Of a stretch of DNA of 64,000 bases, positions 9,615-18,234 are shown one piece after another. Below the pieces are notes generated by a model. That model was not told the origin of the DNA, did no database searches, and saw only the letters and a program-made list of their open reading frames with translations. Numbering within the stretch: position 1 is the first letter of the stretch; every line of letters begins with the position of its first letter. The translations under genes were made by a program, and so were the position numbers. Source of the stretch: Brucella thiophenivorans (GTDB lineage: Bacteria > Pseudomonadota > Alphaproteobacteria > Rhizobiales > Rhizobiaceae); contig NZ_NNRJ01000015.1 of NCBI RefSeq assembly GCF_002252445.1, forward strand, positions 372,001 to 436,000, in the 5' to 3' direction.

Positions 9615-9637
9615 TATGTGAAGACTATATTCACATA
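9615..9637. promoter_or_regulatory. Perfect inverted repeat upstream of the CoA-transferase gene (candidate operator)
   Basis: TATGTGAA-N7-TTCACATA: 8-bp arms without mismatch, 28 bases before the start of the CaiB/BaiF gene. A related TTGTG...CACAA palindrome lies in the IclR/sugar-transporter promoter region at 13812-13844, so both could be sites of the same cluster regulator. The link is inference. Confidence 0.5.
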
Positions 9638-9664
9638 AGAAATTCATGAGGAGGGGATTTCCCG

Positions 9665-10822
9665 ATGTCGGAAAGTGAACTGCCGCTGAGCGGGCTTGTC
9701 GTTGTCGATATGAGCCAGTTTCTGTCGGGGCCTTATTGCTCGTTGCGTCTGCTGGATCTGGGCGCACGCGTCATCAAGATTGAACGGCCTGATGGTGGTG
9801 ATCTCTCGCGCAGGCTCTATCTGAGCGATACGGAAATCGGCGGCGATTCCACGATTTTTCATGCGATCAATCGTGGCAAGGATAGCCTTGCCATTGATCT
9901 GAAAAATCCCGACGATCTCAACGCGTTGAAGAAACTTCTGACGCAGGCTGATGTGCTTATTCAGAATTTTCGCCCCGGCGTTATCAAGCGTCTAGGCCTT
10001 GATTATGAGGCGGCTAAAGCCATCAATCCGCGTCTCGTCTATGCATCGATCAGCGGTTATGGCGAAGAGGGTCCGTGGGTCGGGCGTCCGGGACAGGATT
10101 TGCTGGCGCAGGCGCGTTCCGGCCTGATGTGGCTCAATGGCGACGAAGGGCAGGGGCCGGTGCCATTTGGTCTGGCGGTTGCCGATATGCTGGCAGGGGC
10201 TGCGGCAGCGCAGGGCATTCTCGCAGCACTTGTTCGCCGCGGCATCACCAACAAAGGTTCGCATGTCGAAACCAGCCTTCTCGAAGCGCTGGTTGATTTC
10301 CAGTTTGAAGTGCTGACCACCCACCTTAACGATGGTCGCCGTCTGCCGAAGCGTTCTGAGTTCCGTAGTGCCCACGCCTATCTCGCAGCACCTTATGGTG
10401 TCTATCCGGCAGCGGACGGTTATCTCGCTATTGCCATGATGCCGATTGCGAAACTGGCACCACTGCTCGAAACAGAGACACTTGCGCCTTTCATTGACGA
10501 TCCGAAGATCGCATTCGCCAAGCGCGATGAAATCAAGCGCCTGATTGCAGCACGTATTGCCGAAAAAACCGTCGATGAATGGCTCGCAATTCTTGAGCCT
10601 GCCGATATCTGGTGCGCACGTGTTCTTAATTGGGAAGAACTGCTTGCAAGCGAAGGTTTTTCGACCCTCGACATGCTCCAGACCGTCACGCGTGAGGATG
10701 ATGTTTCCATCACCACCACACGTTCCCCGCTGCGTATTAACGGGCAGCGCCCGAAAGTCGCGAAAGCAGCACCGCGCATTGGCGAGAACAGCAAGGAAAT
10801 TCGCGAGGAGTTCGGTCTATGA
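9665..10822 (+). CDS. CaiB/BaiF family CoA-transferase
   Basis: A 385-residue class III CoA-transferase, at the usual length. It begins SGLVVVDMSQFLSGPYCS and has RVIKIERPDGGDLSR, IDLKNPDDL, QNFRPGVIKRLGLDYEA and YASISGYGEEGP, the string of motifs that defines the family. The catalytic Asp is expected in the segment GQDLLAQARSG. It moves CoA between carboxylic acids in the cytoplasm; the acids are not known. A GAGGAGG ribosome site precedes the ATG. The next gene overlaps its end by four bases (ATGA). It is the first gene of the rightward pair before the sugar cluster. Confidence 0.9.
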   Translation: MSESELPLSGLVVVDMSQFLSGPYCSLRLLDLGARVIKIERPDGGDLSRRLYLSDTEIGGDSTIFHAINRGKDSLAIDLKNPDDLNALKKLLTQADVLIQNFRPGVIKRLGLDYEAAKAINPRLVYASISGYGEEGPWVGRPGQDLLAQARSGLMWLNGDEGQGPVPFGLAVADMLAGAAAAQGILAALVRRGITNKGSHVETSLLEALVDFQFEVLTTHLNDGRRLPKRSEFRSAHAYLAAPYGVYPAADGYLAIAMMPIAKLAPLLETETLAPFIDDPKIAFAKRDEIKRLIAARIAEKTVDEWLAILEPADIWCARVLNWEELLASEGFSTLDMLQTVTREDDVSITTTRSPLRINGQRPKVAKAAPRIGENSKEIREEFGL

Positions 10823-11943
10823 GCACGATCAAGCTGAAAGGCATGACCTGGAGCCACCCGCGCGGCTATGACCCGATGGTTGCAGCTGCTCAACAATGGT
10901 TGCAGGATAAGGGCGTCGAGATCGAATGGCAAAAGCGTTCCCTACAGGATTTTGAGACCTTTCCGGTCGAGGAGCTGGCGCGTAATTTCGATATGATCGT
11001 GATCGATCATCCGCATGTGGGCCAGATCACCAAGGAAAATTGCCTTGTTCCGCTCGATGTCGCTGGACGCGAAACAGACCTTGCCGCGCTCGCAGAAGGT
11101 TCGGTTGGGCAGTCCTTCCCGAGCTATAATTGGCAGGGGCGGCAATGGGCGTTTCCGCTGGATGCGGCAACGCAAGTGCAGGCGTGGCGTCCTGATCTGA
11201 TGGACAAGCCCGCAACGTCGTGGGGCCAAGTGCTGCGGCTTGCACGCTCTGGAAAAGTGCTGTTGCCACTGCGTTCGCCACATTCGCTGATGAGTTTTTA
11301 CACACTTGTCGCCAATGCCGGAACACCTTGCGCGGTTGAGGGCGAGCTGATCTCTGTCGAGGATGGTGCAAAGGCTTTCGAGAAGTTGCGTGAGCTTGCT
11401 TCACTGGTTGCGCCCGAATGTTTCGGAATGGATCCGATTGCTGTGTTTGAGGAAATGGCGAAGCCTGATTCCGAGATAGCCTGTTCCCCGTTGATCTACG
11501 GCTATGTCAATTATGCCATGCCGGGCTTCCGCGATCGCCTGATCCGCTTTGCCGATATTCCATCGGGAGCGGCGGGCGTTGCGGGTTCCGCATTGGGCGG
11601 CACCGGCATTGCAGTTTCCGCCTTCAGCAAGCATCCTGAAGCGGCAATCGATTTTGCTTACTGGGTTGCGAGCGGTGACGTACAGAAAGGGCTTTATGCG
11701 GCCTCCAACGGGCAGCCGGGACATGCGGATGCATGGGAAGACGATACCGTAAACAACGTCACCTCGGGCTTCTATCGCGATACGCGCGCAACGCTTGAAG
11801 GTGCATGGGTGCGTCCGCGTCATGATGGCTATATGCCGTTTCAAGAAGCAGCATCCGAACGGATCAACAGGGGCTTGCTGGACAAGGAGAAGGCGGAAGT
11901 CGTCGTCGCCGATCTCAATCGGCTTTTCCGCGAAAGCTTTTAA
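10819..11943 (+). CDS. Solute-binding-protein-like protein without signal peptide
   Basis: 374 residues with the fold of type 1 ABC binding proteins, shown by DMIVIDHPHVGQIT near residue 57, YNWQGRQWAFPLDAATQ near 100 and GGTGIAVSAFSKHPEAAIDFAYWV near 255. The N-terminus MSTIKLKGMTWSHPRGYDPM is charged and enters the first strand directly; there is no hydrophobic leader or lipobox and no in-frame start further upstream. It therefore probably stays in the cytoplasm. It overlaps the CoA-transferase gene by four bases and has no permease beside it. A sensor or partner of that enzyme is one possibility; function unknown. Confidence 0.75.
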   Translation: MSTIKLKGMTWSHPRGYDPMVAAAQQWLQDKGVEIEWQKRSLQDFETFPVEELARNFDMIVIDHPHVGQITKENCLVPLDVAGRETDLAALAEGSVGQSFPSYNWQGRQWAFPLDAATQVQAWRPDLMDKPATSWGQVLRLARSGKVLLPLRSPHSLMSFYTLVANAGTPCAVEGELISVEDGAKAFEKLRELASLVAPECFGMDPIAVFEEMAKPDSEIACSPLIYGYVNYAMPGFRDRLIRFADIPSGAAGVAGSALGGTGIAVSAFSKHPEAAIDFAYWVASGDVQKGLYAASNGQPGHADAWEDDTVNNVTSGFYRDTRATLEGAWVRPRHDGYMPFQEAASERINRGLLDKEKAEVVVADLNRLFRESF

Positions 11944-11946
11944 TGG

Positions 11947-11989
11947 GAGCGCATCCCGAAAAGTGTGAAGCCGTTTTCGGGATGCGCTC
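11947..11989. repeat. Short palindromic repeat (GCGCATCCCGAAAA family), copy 1
   Basis: GAGCGCATCCCGAAAA and its exact complement TTTTCGGGATGCGCTC flank 11 bases, starting three bases after the stop of the binding-protein-like gene. Related but less perfect copies lie at 15278-15320, 47537-47582 and 58324-58365. It may stop transcription or protect the mRNA end. Confidence 0.85.
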
Positions 11990-12030
11990 AAAAAATGTTT
12001 GGCTGGCGAGAAACTCGCCAGCCTTTAGGT

Positions 12031-12879
12031 TTAAATCTTCCAGATGCGCTGCGCATTGTCCGCAAGGAGCAGCGCCTTTTCGTCTTCGCTGCATCCTTTG
12101 AGCAGCGCATGGGTTGTCGCAACCCAAGTGGAAAGCCCGGCATCGACATTGCTGGCCAATGTGCAAACCGGCCAATCACTGCCCCAGACAACGCGTTCCC
12201 AGCCGAATGACTGAATGACATGCTCCACATAGGGGCGTAGGGTCTCTACCGTCCAGCTTTCAGCGTTGGCATAGGCGACCACACCAGAAATCTTGGCAAC
12301 CACATTGTCGCGCTGCGCAATCTTGGTAATGCCCTTCTGCCAGCCGTCAAAAGCGCTTGATTTGATGTCAGGCACACCGCAATGATCGAGGACGAATTGT
12401 AAGTCTGGCGCAAGGTCAGCAAGCGCTATGGCTTTATCGATTTGATGCGGCAAAGTGCAGAGATCAAATGTCAGGCCGGTACCTTCCAAGCGCCTGATAT
12501 TTTCGCGGAACAAAGGCTTTTCCGACAAATCGTCAGGCACGACATGCAACACGCGGCGAAAGCCTTTGACGAAAGGATTGCGGCGGCTCTGTTCAAGATA
12601 TTCGGCAAATCCCGGCTCTTCCGGGCGGCAGGATGCGATTGCGCCCCTGATGAAGCCATTATTGGCTATGGAAATATCCTGAATGTGATTGGTTTCAGCC
12701 GCAATATCAGCGATTAAAACATCTACTTCCATGTGGAGGGCGGTTTTAATTCCGCAACGCTCGGCTTGTTGTTTATACGTTTCGAACAGGAAATCGCGGT
12801 CGAGCGCCGGGACGTCACCCAGCCATGGATAGGTAAGGGCTGCCTTGTCGATCAGATGCAGATGGGTATCGATAATCAT
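12031..12879 (-). CDS. Amidohydrolase, probable L-fuconolactonase
   Basis: A 282-residue TIM-barrel amidohydrolase of the COG3618 type. The metal-site start MIIDTHLHLIDKAALTYPWL is at the N-terminus, followed by LQFVLDHCGVPDI near residue 165 and VVWGSDWPVC near 230 with the final metal Asp. Relatives open sugar lactones. In this cluster it fits hydrolysis of L-fucono-1,5-lactone (or 1,4-lactone) to L-fuconate. A strong AAGGAGGAG ribosome site precedes the ATG. It lies 66 bases after the IclR gene on the same strand, so the two may share a transcript. Lactonase role by family and context. Confidence 0.82.
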   Translation of the reverse strand: MIIDTHLHLIDKAALTYPWLGDVPALDRDFLFETYKQQAERCGIKTALHMEVDVLIADIAAETNHIQDISIANNGFIRGAIASCRPEEPGFAEYLEQSRRNPFVKGFRRVLHVVPDDLSEKPLFRENIRRLEGTGLTFDLCTLPHQIDKAIALADLAPDLQFVLDHCGVPDIKSSAFDGWQKGITKIAQRDNVVAKISGVVAYANAESWTVETLRPYVEHVIQSFGWERVVWGSDWPVCTLASNVDAGLSTWVATTHALLKGCSEDEKALLLADNAQRIWKI

Positions 12880-12945
12880 GAAAACTCCTCCTTCTTTATC
12901 TTTTCAAAAAAGAATTAAGTTTTCAAATACGAATTTTATATAATT

Positions 12946-13740
12946 CTAGTCGATGGTGCCAATATCCGATCCAACCAGCTTTGAGAGGTCTTTGACGGTC
13001 TTTTGTAGCAGGTTGATTGTCTGTGTGATGTCAGGTGCAGAGGTTGAGTTGACAAGGGTCACATAAGGACAGGTTAGTGCCGCGATGCAGGAACCTTCAG
13101 GACCGAGAATCGGTGCGGAGAGGTTGTAAACGCCAGCCACCTGCGCGCTGGGCATCATTTCATAGCCGCGTTCGCGAATCTGATCGAGGCGCTCATAGAA
13201 GCTCTCATCAAGGTGCGCGCTTTCGCTTCCTTTCACATATTCGGCAATCATCATCTTGCGTTCTTCTGGTGAGCGGAAGGCGAGAAGAACATGACCGGAA
13301 CCTGTATCAAACAGGCTGATATGTGAACCGACGCGGATCGAAATTCCCCAGTAATCCGGGGCTTCCTGCTGTGCAATAACCACGACGGAGCCGCGATCAA
13401 ACACTGCAAGCTGGTTGGCCTGTTTCGAACGATCGGCGAGTTCGCGCATGAAGGGCGTGGCGAACGACGCCAGCCTGCGGACCGGCGCATGAAGATGCGC
13501 AAGGCCGAACAGCTTGAGCGTTAGCGAATAACGGTCGCCTTCGAGCTTGGTCACGTACCCGCGCTTCACCAGACGATCCAGCATCCGGTAAAATTCGTTG
13601 GGGCTGCGGTCTAGATATTTGGCAATCTCGGCCTGACTCAATCCGCCATCGACGCTTGCCAGCAATTCGAGAATATCCAGCCCTTTGTCCAGTGCGGGTG
13701 CGCGGTAGCGATCGTCTGTTTCCAAGTCTCTTCCTCTCAT
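12946..13740 (-). CDS. IclR family transcriptional regulator
   Basis: 264 residues: an N-terminal winged helix-turn-helix (about 15-75, containing LDILELLASVDGGLSQAEIAKYLDRS) and a C-terminal effector-binding domain with SIRVGSHISLFDTGSGHVLLAF and YNLSAPILGPEGSCIAALTCP. IclR proteins bind DNA as dimers or tetramers and respond to small catabolic ligands. It is transcribed away from the sugar transporter operon and towards the lactonase gene, so it is the likely local regulator of this island. The 153-base gap in front of it holds a TTGTG...CACAA palindrome at 13812-13844. Confidence 0.9.
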   Translation of the reverse strand: MRGRDLETDDRYRAPALDKGLDILELLASVDGGLSQAEIAKYLDRSPNEFYRMLDRLVKRGYVTKLEGDRYSLTLKLFGLAHLHAPVRRLASFATPFMRELADRSKQANQLAVFDRGSVVVIAQQEAPDYWGISIRVGSHISLFDTGSGHVLLAFRSPEERKMMIAEYVKGSESAHLDESFYERLDQIRERGYEMMPSAQVAGVYNLSAPILGPEGSCIAALTCPYVTLVNSTSAPDITQTINLLQKTVKDLSKLVGSDIGTID

Positions 13741-13803
13741 GAATAACTTGCTTCATATACGAATATATCGCGCTATGAAAGATCGGATTGCATCGAAAGC
13801 GCC

Positions 13804-13844
13804 TTGACCGGTTGTGAATATTATGTTTGCATATAAATACACAA
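13804..13844 (+). promoter_or_regulatory. Candidate promoter and operator of the sugar transporter operon
   Basis: A -35-like TTGACC at 13804 is followed at suitable spacing by AT-rich sequence (TTGCATATAAAT). An imperfect inverted repeat, TTGTGAATATTATG facing CATATAAATACACAA (13812-13844), overlaps it. The layout suits control by the divergent IclR protein. The exact -10 cannot be decided by eye. Confidence 0.45.
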
Positions 13845-13893
13845 TTTACAATTGGGTGTGGACACGGGAGATGTCCGCCATGAGGAGGAAAGC

Positions 13894-15213
13894 ATGAGGA
13901 ATTTTACAACGTCCGTGCTGGCAGGTTCTGTTCTGCTTGCGCTGGGTATGGTTTCTGCGGGGGCAGCGGACCTTCCGGGTAAATTTGAAGGCGTTACCAT
14001 CAACGCCAAGCTCATTGGCGGCCAGCAATATGAAGCGCTGTATTCTCGCATTGCTGAATGGGAAAAAGCGACCGGTGCCAAGGTCAATATCCTGTCCAAG
14101 AAGAATCACTTCGAACTGGACAAGGAAATCAAATCGGACATCGCATCACGTTCGATCAATTGGTGCGTTGGGTCCAATCACTCGTCTTTCGCGCCGCAAT
14201 ATCCTGATCTTTATGCCGACCTGAACGGCCTGCTGCCAAAAGAAGAAATCGAAGGCTTTGTGCCGTCCGTTATCAAAGCTTCGACGCTCAATGATAAGCT
14301 GATCATGCTGCCGCGTGCGCAGTACGACGTCTCGGCGATGTACTATCAGAAGAGCCTCTACGAAGACGACGCCAAGAAGACAGAATTCAAGGCAAAATAC
14401 GGCTACGATCTCGCACCGCCTAAAACATGGAAAGAAGTTTCCGATCAGGCTGTGTTCTTTGCCGATCCGCCAAATTTCTACGGCACGCAGTTTGCGGGCA
14501 AGGAAGAAGCCATCAATGGCCGCTTCTATGAAATGCTGGTCGCTGAAGGCGGCGAATATCTGGATGGCGAAGGCAAGCCAGCATTTAATTCAGAAGCCGG
14601 TGTGCGTGCGCTAGATTGGTTCGTAAACGTCTACAAGGCGAAGGCCGTTCCTGCTGGCACCACCAATTATCTCTGGGATGAACTTGGCGCAGGTTTTGCG
14701 TCCGGCACCATTGCTCTCAATCTGGATTGGCCGGGCTGGGCGACTTACTTCAACGATCCAAAGTCGTCGAAGGTTGCTGGCAATGTCGGTGTGACCGTTG
14801 CACCGGAAGGTTCTTCTGGCAAGCGTACTGGCTGGTCGGGTCATCACGGTTTCTCGGTTACTGAATCCTGTGACAACAAGGATGCAGCCGCATCGCTCGT
14901 CTGGTTCCTGACCAATGAAGATTCGCAGAAGCAGGAATCGTCGGCTGGCACATTGCCAACCCGTACCGCTGTCTGGGATTACGTGATCGAACAGGCCGCT
15001 GCCGATCCATATAAAAAGGAAGTGCTTTCGGTGTTCCAGGAAACGGCAAAGACCGCTTTTCCTGTTCCGCAGACACCATCATGGATCGAGATTTCCAACG
15101 CTGTTTATCCTGAGCTTCAGGCTGCAATTCTTGGTGACAAGACCTCACAGCAGGCTCTCGACGATGCAGCCAAGAAGGCAACGCAGATCCTTGAGGACGC
15201 TGGGGAACTCTAA
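13894..15213 (+). CDS. Sugar ABC transporter substrate-binding protein
   Basis: A 439-residue family 1 extracellular binding protein with a signal peptide (about residues 1-23, ending SAGAA). The segment FEGVTINAKLIGGQQYEALYSRIAEWEKATG is typical of sugar binding proteins of CUT1 importers, and DWPGWATYFNDP lies in the binding cleft region. An upstream in-frame start at 13852 was rejected because ATG 13894 has a GAGGAGG site and gives the signal peptide directly. It is the first gene of the importer; a hairpin and a repeat in the 145-base gap to the first permease may raise its level relative to the permeases. Substrate probably a 6-deoxy or pentose sugar, by context. Confidence 0.88.
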   Translation: MRNFTTSVLAGSVLLALGMVSAGAADLPGKFEGVTINAKLIGGQQYEALYSRIAEWEKATGAKVNILSKKNHFELDKEIKSDIASRSINWCVGSNHSSFAPQYPDLYADLNGLLPKEEIEGFVPSVIKASTLNDKLIMLPRAQYDVSAMYYQKSLYEDDAKKTEFKAKYGYDLAPPKTWKEVSDQAVFFADPPNFYGTQFAGKEEAINGRFYEMLVAEGGEYLDGEGKPAFNSEAGVRALDWFVNVYKAKAVPAGTTNYLWDELGAGFASGTIALNLDWPGWATYFNDPKSSKVAGNVGVTVAPEGSSGKRTGWSGHHGFSVTESCDNKDAAASLVWFLTNEDSQKQESSAGTLPTRTAVWDYVIEQAAADPYKKEVLSVFQETAKTAFPVPQTPSWIEISNAVYPELQAAILGDKTSQQALDDAAKKATQILEDAGEL

Positions 15214-15244
15214 TTTCGCCTTGTGATTTTAAACCTGTGACTTC

Positions 15245-15272
15245 ATGGCCCGCTCTGAACGGGGCGGGCCAT
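15245..15272 (+). terminator. Intercistronic hairpin after the binding-protein gene
   Basis: ATGGCCCGC pairs exactly with GCGGGCCAT over a 10-base loop, 31 bases after the stop. There is no long T-run. Such hairpins often trim or stabilise transcripts between a binding protein and its permeases. Confidence 0.6.
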
Positions 15273-15277
15273 TTCAA

Positions 15278-15320
15278 GTGCATCCCAAAAAGCGCGTAGC
15301 GATTTTCGGATAGGATGCGC
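15278..15320. repeat. Degenerate GCGCATCCC-family palindrome, copy 2
   Basis: GTGCATCCCAAAAAG and ATTTTCGGATAGGATGCGC form an imperfect inverted repeat resembling the perfect copy at 11947-11989. Confidence 0.65.
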
Positions 15321-15358
15321 GTGTGCCTTGATGCGCTTACAATCGCTTCGGAAGAACA

Positions 15359-16252
15359 ATGTTTAAACGAATTTCCCCGCCGGTTTTGCTTTTGCTTCCG
15401 GCCTTCATCATTCTCGCAGCGGTGGTTCTGTTTCCCCTTGCGCTTTCGCTTTATTCAAGCTTCACGCCATTCCGGCTGACGCGTCCCGACAGCCTGTTCA
15501 ACTTCATCGGACTGCGCAATTATCAGCGCATCATGACCGACTGGGTGTTCTGGGCTGCATTCATTCGCACGGTGATCTTTCTCACCATCGCGCTCAATCT
15601 GGAAATGCTGCTAGGACTTGGCCTGGCACTGCTCATCAACAAGGCCACCCACGGCCAGCGCGTTTTACGCACGCTGATGATGTTCCCGATGATGTTTTCG
15701 CCGGTTCTGGTCGGCTTCCAGTTCAAATTCATGTTCAACGACAATATCGGTCTTGTGAACAATGCGCTGCAATCGCTGGGTATAACCGACACTGCAATTC
15801 CATGGCTGATCGACGGCAATCTGGCACTGTTTGCCATTCTGATGGCAGAGGTCTGGATGTCGACCTCGGTGTTTGCGATCCTCATTCTGGGCGGTCTTCT
15901 GTCGATGCCGCAAGATCCGGTGGAAGCGGCGCGCGTTGATGGCTGTACCCCTTGGCAGACCTTCCGCTATGTCATCTGGCCTTATCTGATGCCGTTCGCC
16001 TTCATCGCTATGACCATTCGTTCGCTCGATGTGGCACGCGCTTATGACATCGTGAAGATCATGACTGATGGTGGTCCGGCACGTCGAACCGAGCTGATCT
16101 GGACGCTTGTTGGGCGAACAGCATATTCGGATGCGCAGATGGGGCTTGCTAACGCTATGGCCTATGTCGCGATCCTGCTTTCGATCATCTTCACCGTAAT
16201 GTTCTTCCGCAAGCTTGCAGCCGCACGTGCGCAAATCGGAGCGGAGTGGTAA
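15359..16252 (+). CDS. Sugar ABC transporter permease (first)
   Basis: A 297-residue inner-membrane protein with six hydrophobic segments and the CUT1 MalF-type EAA loop DPVEAARVDGCTPWQTFRYVIWP near residue 195. It pairs with the next permease to form the sugar channel. Its stop lies two bases before the ATG of the second permease, so the two are tightly coupled. Confidence 0.92.
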   Translation: MFKRISPPVLLLLPAFIILAAVVLFPLALSLYSSFTPFRLTRPDSLFNFIGLRNYQRIMTDWVFWAAFIRTVIFLTIALNLEMLLGLGLALLINKATHGQRVLRTLMMFPMMFSPVLVGFQFKFMFNDNIGLVNNALQSLGITDTAIPWLIDGNLALFAILMAEVWMSTSVFAILILGGLLSMPQDPVEAARVDGCTPWQTFRYVIWPYLMPFAFIAMTIRSLDVARAYDIVKIMTDGGPARRTELIWTLVGRTAYSDAQMGLANAMAYVAILLSIIFTVMFFRKLAAARAQIGAEW

Positions 16253-16254
16253 TC

Positions 16255-17133
16255 ATGGCATCAACAACACTCTCTAATGATCAGCATCGCCTGCTGCGTC
16301 GCGTCAAGAAAGTCGCCTATCTGATTGGCCTGTTTCTCGCGATGACGATCATCTGCCTGCCCGGTCTGTGGATCGTGCTGTCCTCGCTGCGCCCGCCGGT
16401 TGAAATCATGGCAAAGCCGCCTGTCTGGATTCCGCAGGAAATCACGCTTGATGCTTATTATGCGATGTTCTCTGGTGCTGGCGGCGGCGGTATTCCGGTC
16501 TGGGACTATTTCCGTAACTCGCTGATTATCTCGGTTACATCCACGATCATTGCTTTGGTTGTCGGCGTTTCGGGTGGCTATGCTTTTGCGCGTTTCCGCT
16601 TCTGGGGCAAATCGACAACCTTCTTGGGTCTGATGCTGACGCGCTCGGTGCCGGGCATTGCGCTTTCGCTGCCGCTTTTCATGCTTTATTCGCGCATTGG
16701 CATCATCGACACGCATTTTGGCTTGATCATCACTTATGTGGCGCTCAACGTGCCTTTCACCATCTGGCTGATTGATGGTTTCTTCCGTCAGGTGCCAAAA
16801 GATCTGGCCGAAGCAGCGCAGATCGACGGCTGCACACGCTGGCAGGCTTTCTGGCAGGTGGAATTTCCACTGGCCGGTCCCGGCATTGCGACCGCTGGCA
16901 TCTTCGCCTTTCTCACTTCATGGAACGAATATGCGCTGGCTTCCCAGCTCACCCGCTCCATCAATTCCAAGACCCTTCCTGTCGGTCTTCTCGATTACAC
17001 CGCTGAATTCACCATTGACTGGCGTGGCATGTGTGCGCTCGCAGTCGTGATGATTATTCCGGCGCTGACCCTCACATTCATCGTTCAGAAGCATCTTGTT
17101 GCTGGTCTGACGTTCGGCGCGGTTAAAGGTTGA
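16255..17133 (+). CDS. Sugar ABC transporter permease (second, MalG type)
   Basis: A 292-residue membrane protein with the EAA loop DLAEAAQIDGCTRWQAFWQVEFP near residue 185 and the C-terminal MalG-like end. The ATG at 16255 is chosen; a GTG nine bases earlier would overlap the previous gene. Seven bases separate its stop from the ATPase gene. Confidence 0.92.
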   Translation: MASTTLSNDQHRLLRRVKKVAYLIGLFLAMTIICLPGLWIVLSSLRPPVEIMAKPPVWIPQEITLDAYYAMFSGAGGGGIPVWDYFRNSLIISVTSTIIALVVGVSGGYAFARFRFWGKSTTFLGLMLTRSVPGIALSLPLFMLYSRIGIIDTHFGLIITYVALNVPFTIWLIDGFFRQVPKDLAEAAQIDGCTRWQAFWQVEFPLAGPGIATAGIFAFLTSWNEYALASQLTRSINSKTLPVGLLDYTAEFTIDWRGMCALAVVMIIPALTLTFIVQKHLVAGLTFGAVKG

Positions 17134-17140
17134 TATTACA

Positions 17141-18232
17141 ATGGCTCAGCTTTCCATTAAAAATCTCGTCAAGCGCTATGGCACAATCGAAGTCGTGCAT
17201 GGCATCAATCTCGAAATCGCCGACAAGGAATTTGTAGCGCTCGTCGGTCCGTCGGGCTGTGGGAAGTCCACGACGCTGCGCATGATTGCAGGTCTTGAAA
17301 GCATCTCAGATGGTGCGCTCGAAATCGGCGGCAAGGTTGTCAATGATCTACCGCCGCGTGATCGCAATATCTCGATGGTGTTCCAGTCCTATGCGCTCTA
17401 TCCGCATATGTCGGTGCGTGAGAATATGGGTTTCTCGCTCAAAATCGCCAAGCAGCCGCAAGCGGAAATCGACCGCCGTGTGAATGAAGCCTCCGCCATT
17501 CTTGGTCTTGAAGCGCTGATGGACCGTCGTCCGGCACAGCTTTCCGGCGGTCAGCGCCAGCGTGTCGCCATGGGCCGTGCCATCGTGCGCAATCCGGAAG
17601 TGTTTCTGTTCGACGAACCGCTTTCCAACCTCGATGCGAAGCTGCGCACGCAGATGCGCACCGAGATCAAAAAGCTTCATGCCAAGGTGCAGTCGACTGT
17701 CGTTTACGTGACGCATGATCAGGTTGAGGCCATGACGCTGGCTGACCGCATCGTCATCATGCGCGATGGTCATATCGAGCAGGTTGGCACCCCGGACGAA
17801 GTGTTCAAGCGCCCGGATACGCAGTTTGTTGCAGGCTTTATCGGCTCGCCACCTATGAATATGGCGGAAGCAACTGTGCAAGGTGCGGAACTGGTTTTTG
17901 CCAATGGGGACTGTCTTCCAGTACCGCAGCAGTTCAAAGCCAAGGTCAGCGAAGGCGCGAAAGTAACATTTGGTCTGCGTCCAGATGATCTTTTTCCGAA
18001 AGGCCACGGGCTTTCTTCGGGAGATGCTATTCATGAAGGCGAATTGCGCGTTTCGATCACCGAACCGCTTGGCAATGAAACGCTGGTCTTTGCCGAATTC
18101 GCTGGCAAGGAATGGGTTGCGCGTATGTTGAACCCGCGTCATCTGCATCCGGGTGAAGCTGTTGTGATGCAATTTGATCTGTCGCAGGCGCATCTGTTTG
18201 ACGCGGTAAGCGGCAAGAGCTTGGCGGTTTAA
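17141..18232 (+). CDS. Sugar ABC transporter ATP-binding protein (UgpC/MsmK type)
   Basis: A 363-residue ATPase with Walker A GPSGCGKST near residue 37, signature [15 protein letters not shown] near 133, Walker B VFLFDEPLSNLDAKLR and the switch His in VTHDQVEAMTLADRI. The extra C-terminal TOBE/OB domain (from about 240) is typical of CUT1 sugar importers and is often a regulatory site. It powers the two permeases upstream. The next gene starts two bases after its stop. Confidence 0.93.
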   Translation: MAQLSIKNLVKRYGTIEVVHGINLEIADKEFVALVGPSGCGKSTTLRMIAGLESISDGALEIGGKVVNDLPPRDRNISMVFQSYALYPHMSVRENMGFSLKIAKQPQAEIDRRVNEASAILGLEALMDRRPAQLSGGQRQRVAMGRAIVRNPEVFLFDEPLSNLDAKLRTQMRTEIKKLHAKVQSTVVYVTHDQVEAMTLADRIVIMRDGHIEQVGTPDEVFKRPDTQFVAGFIGSPPMNMAEATVQGAELVFANGDCLPVPQQFKAKVSEGAKVTFGLRPDDLFPKGHGLSSGDAIHEGELRVSITEPLGNETLVFAEFAGKEWVARMLNPRHLHPGEAVVMQFDLSQAHLFDAVSGKSLAV

Positions 18233-18234
18233 AC

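Noticed and set aside
12898-12935. Repeated TTTTCAAA 19 bases apart before the amidohydrolase gene as an operator
   Set aside because: The sequence is AT-rich and low in complexity, and the pair lacks the symmetry expected of an IclR site.
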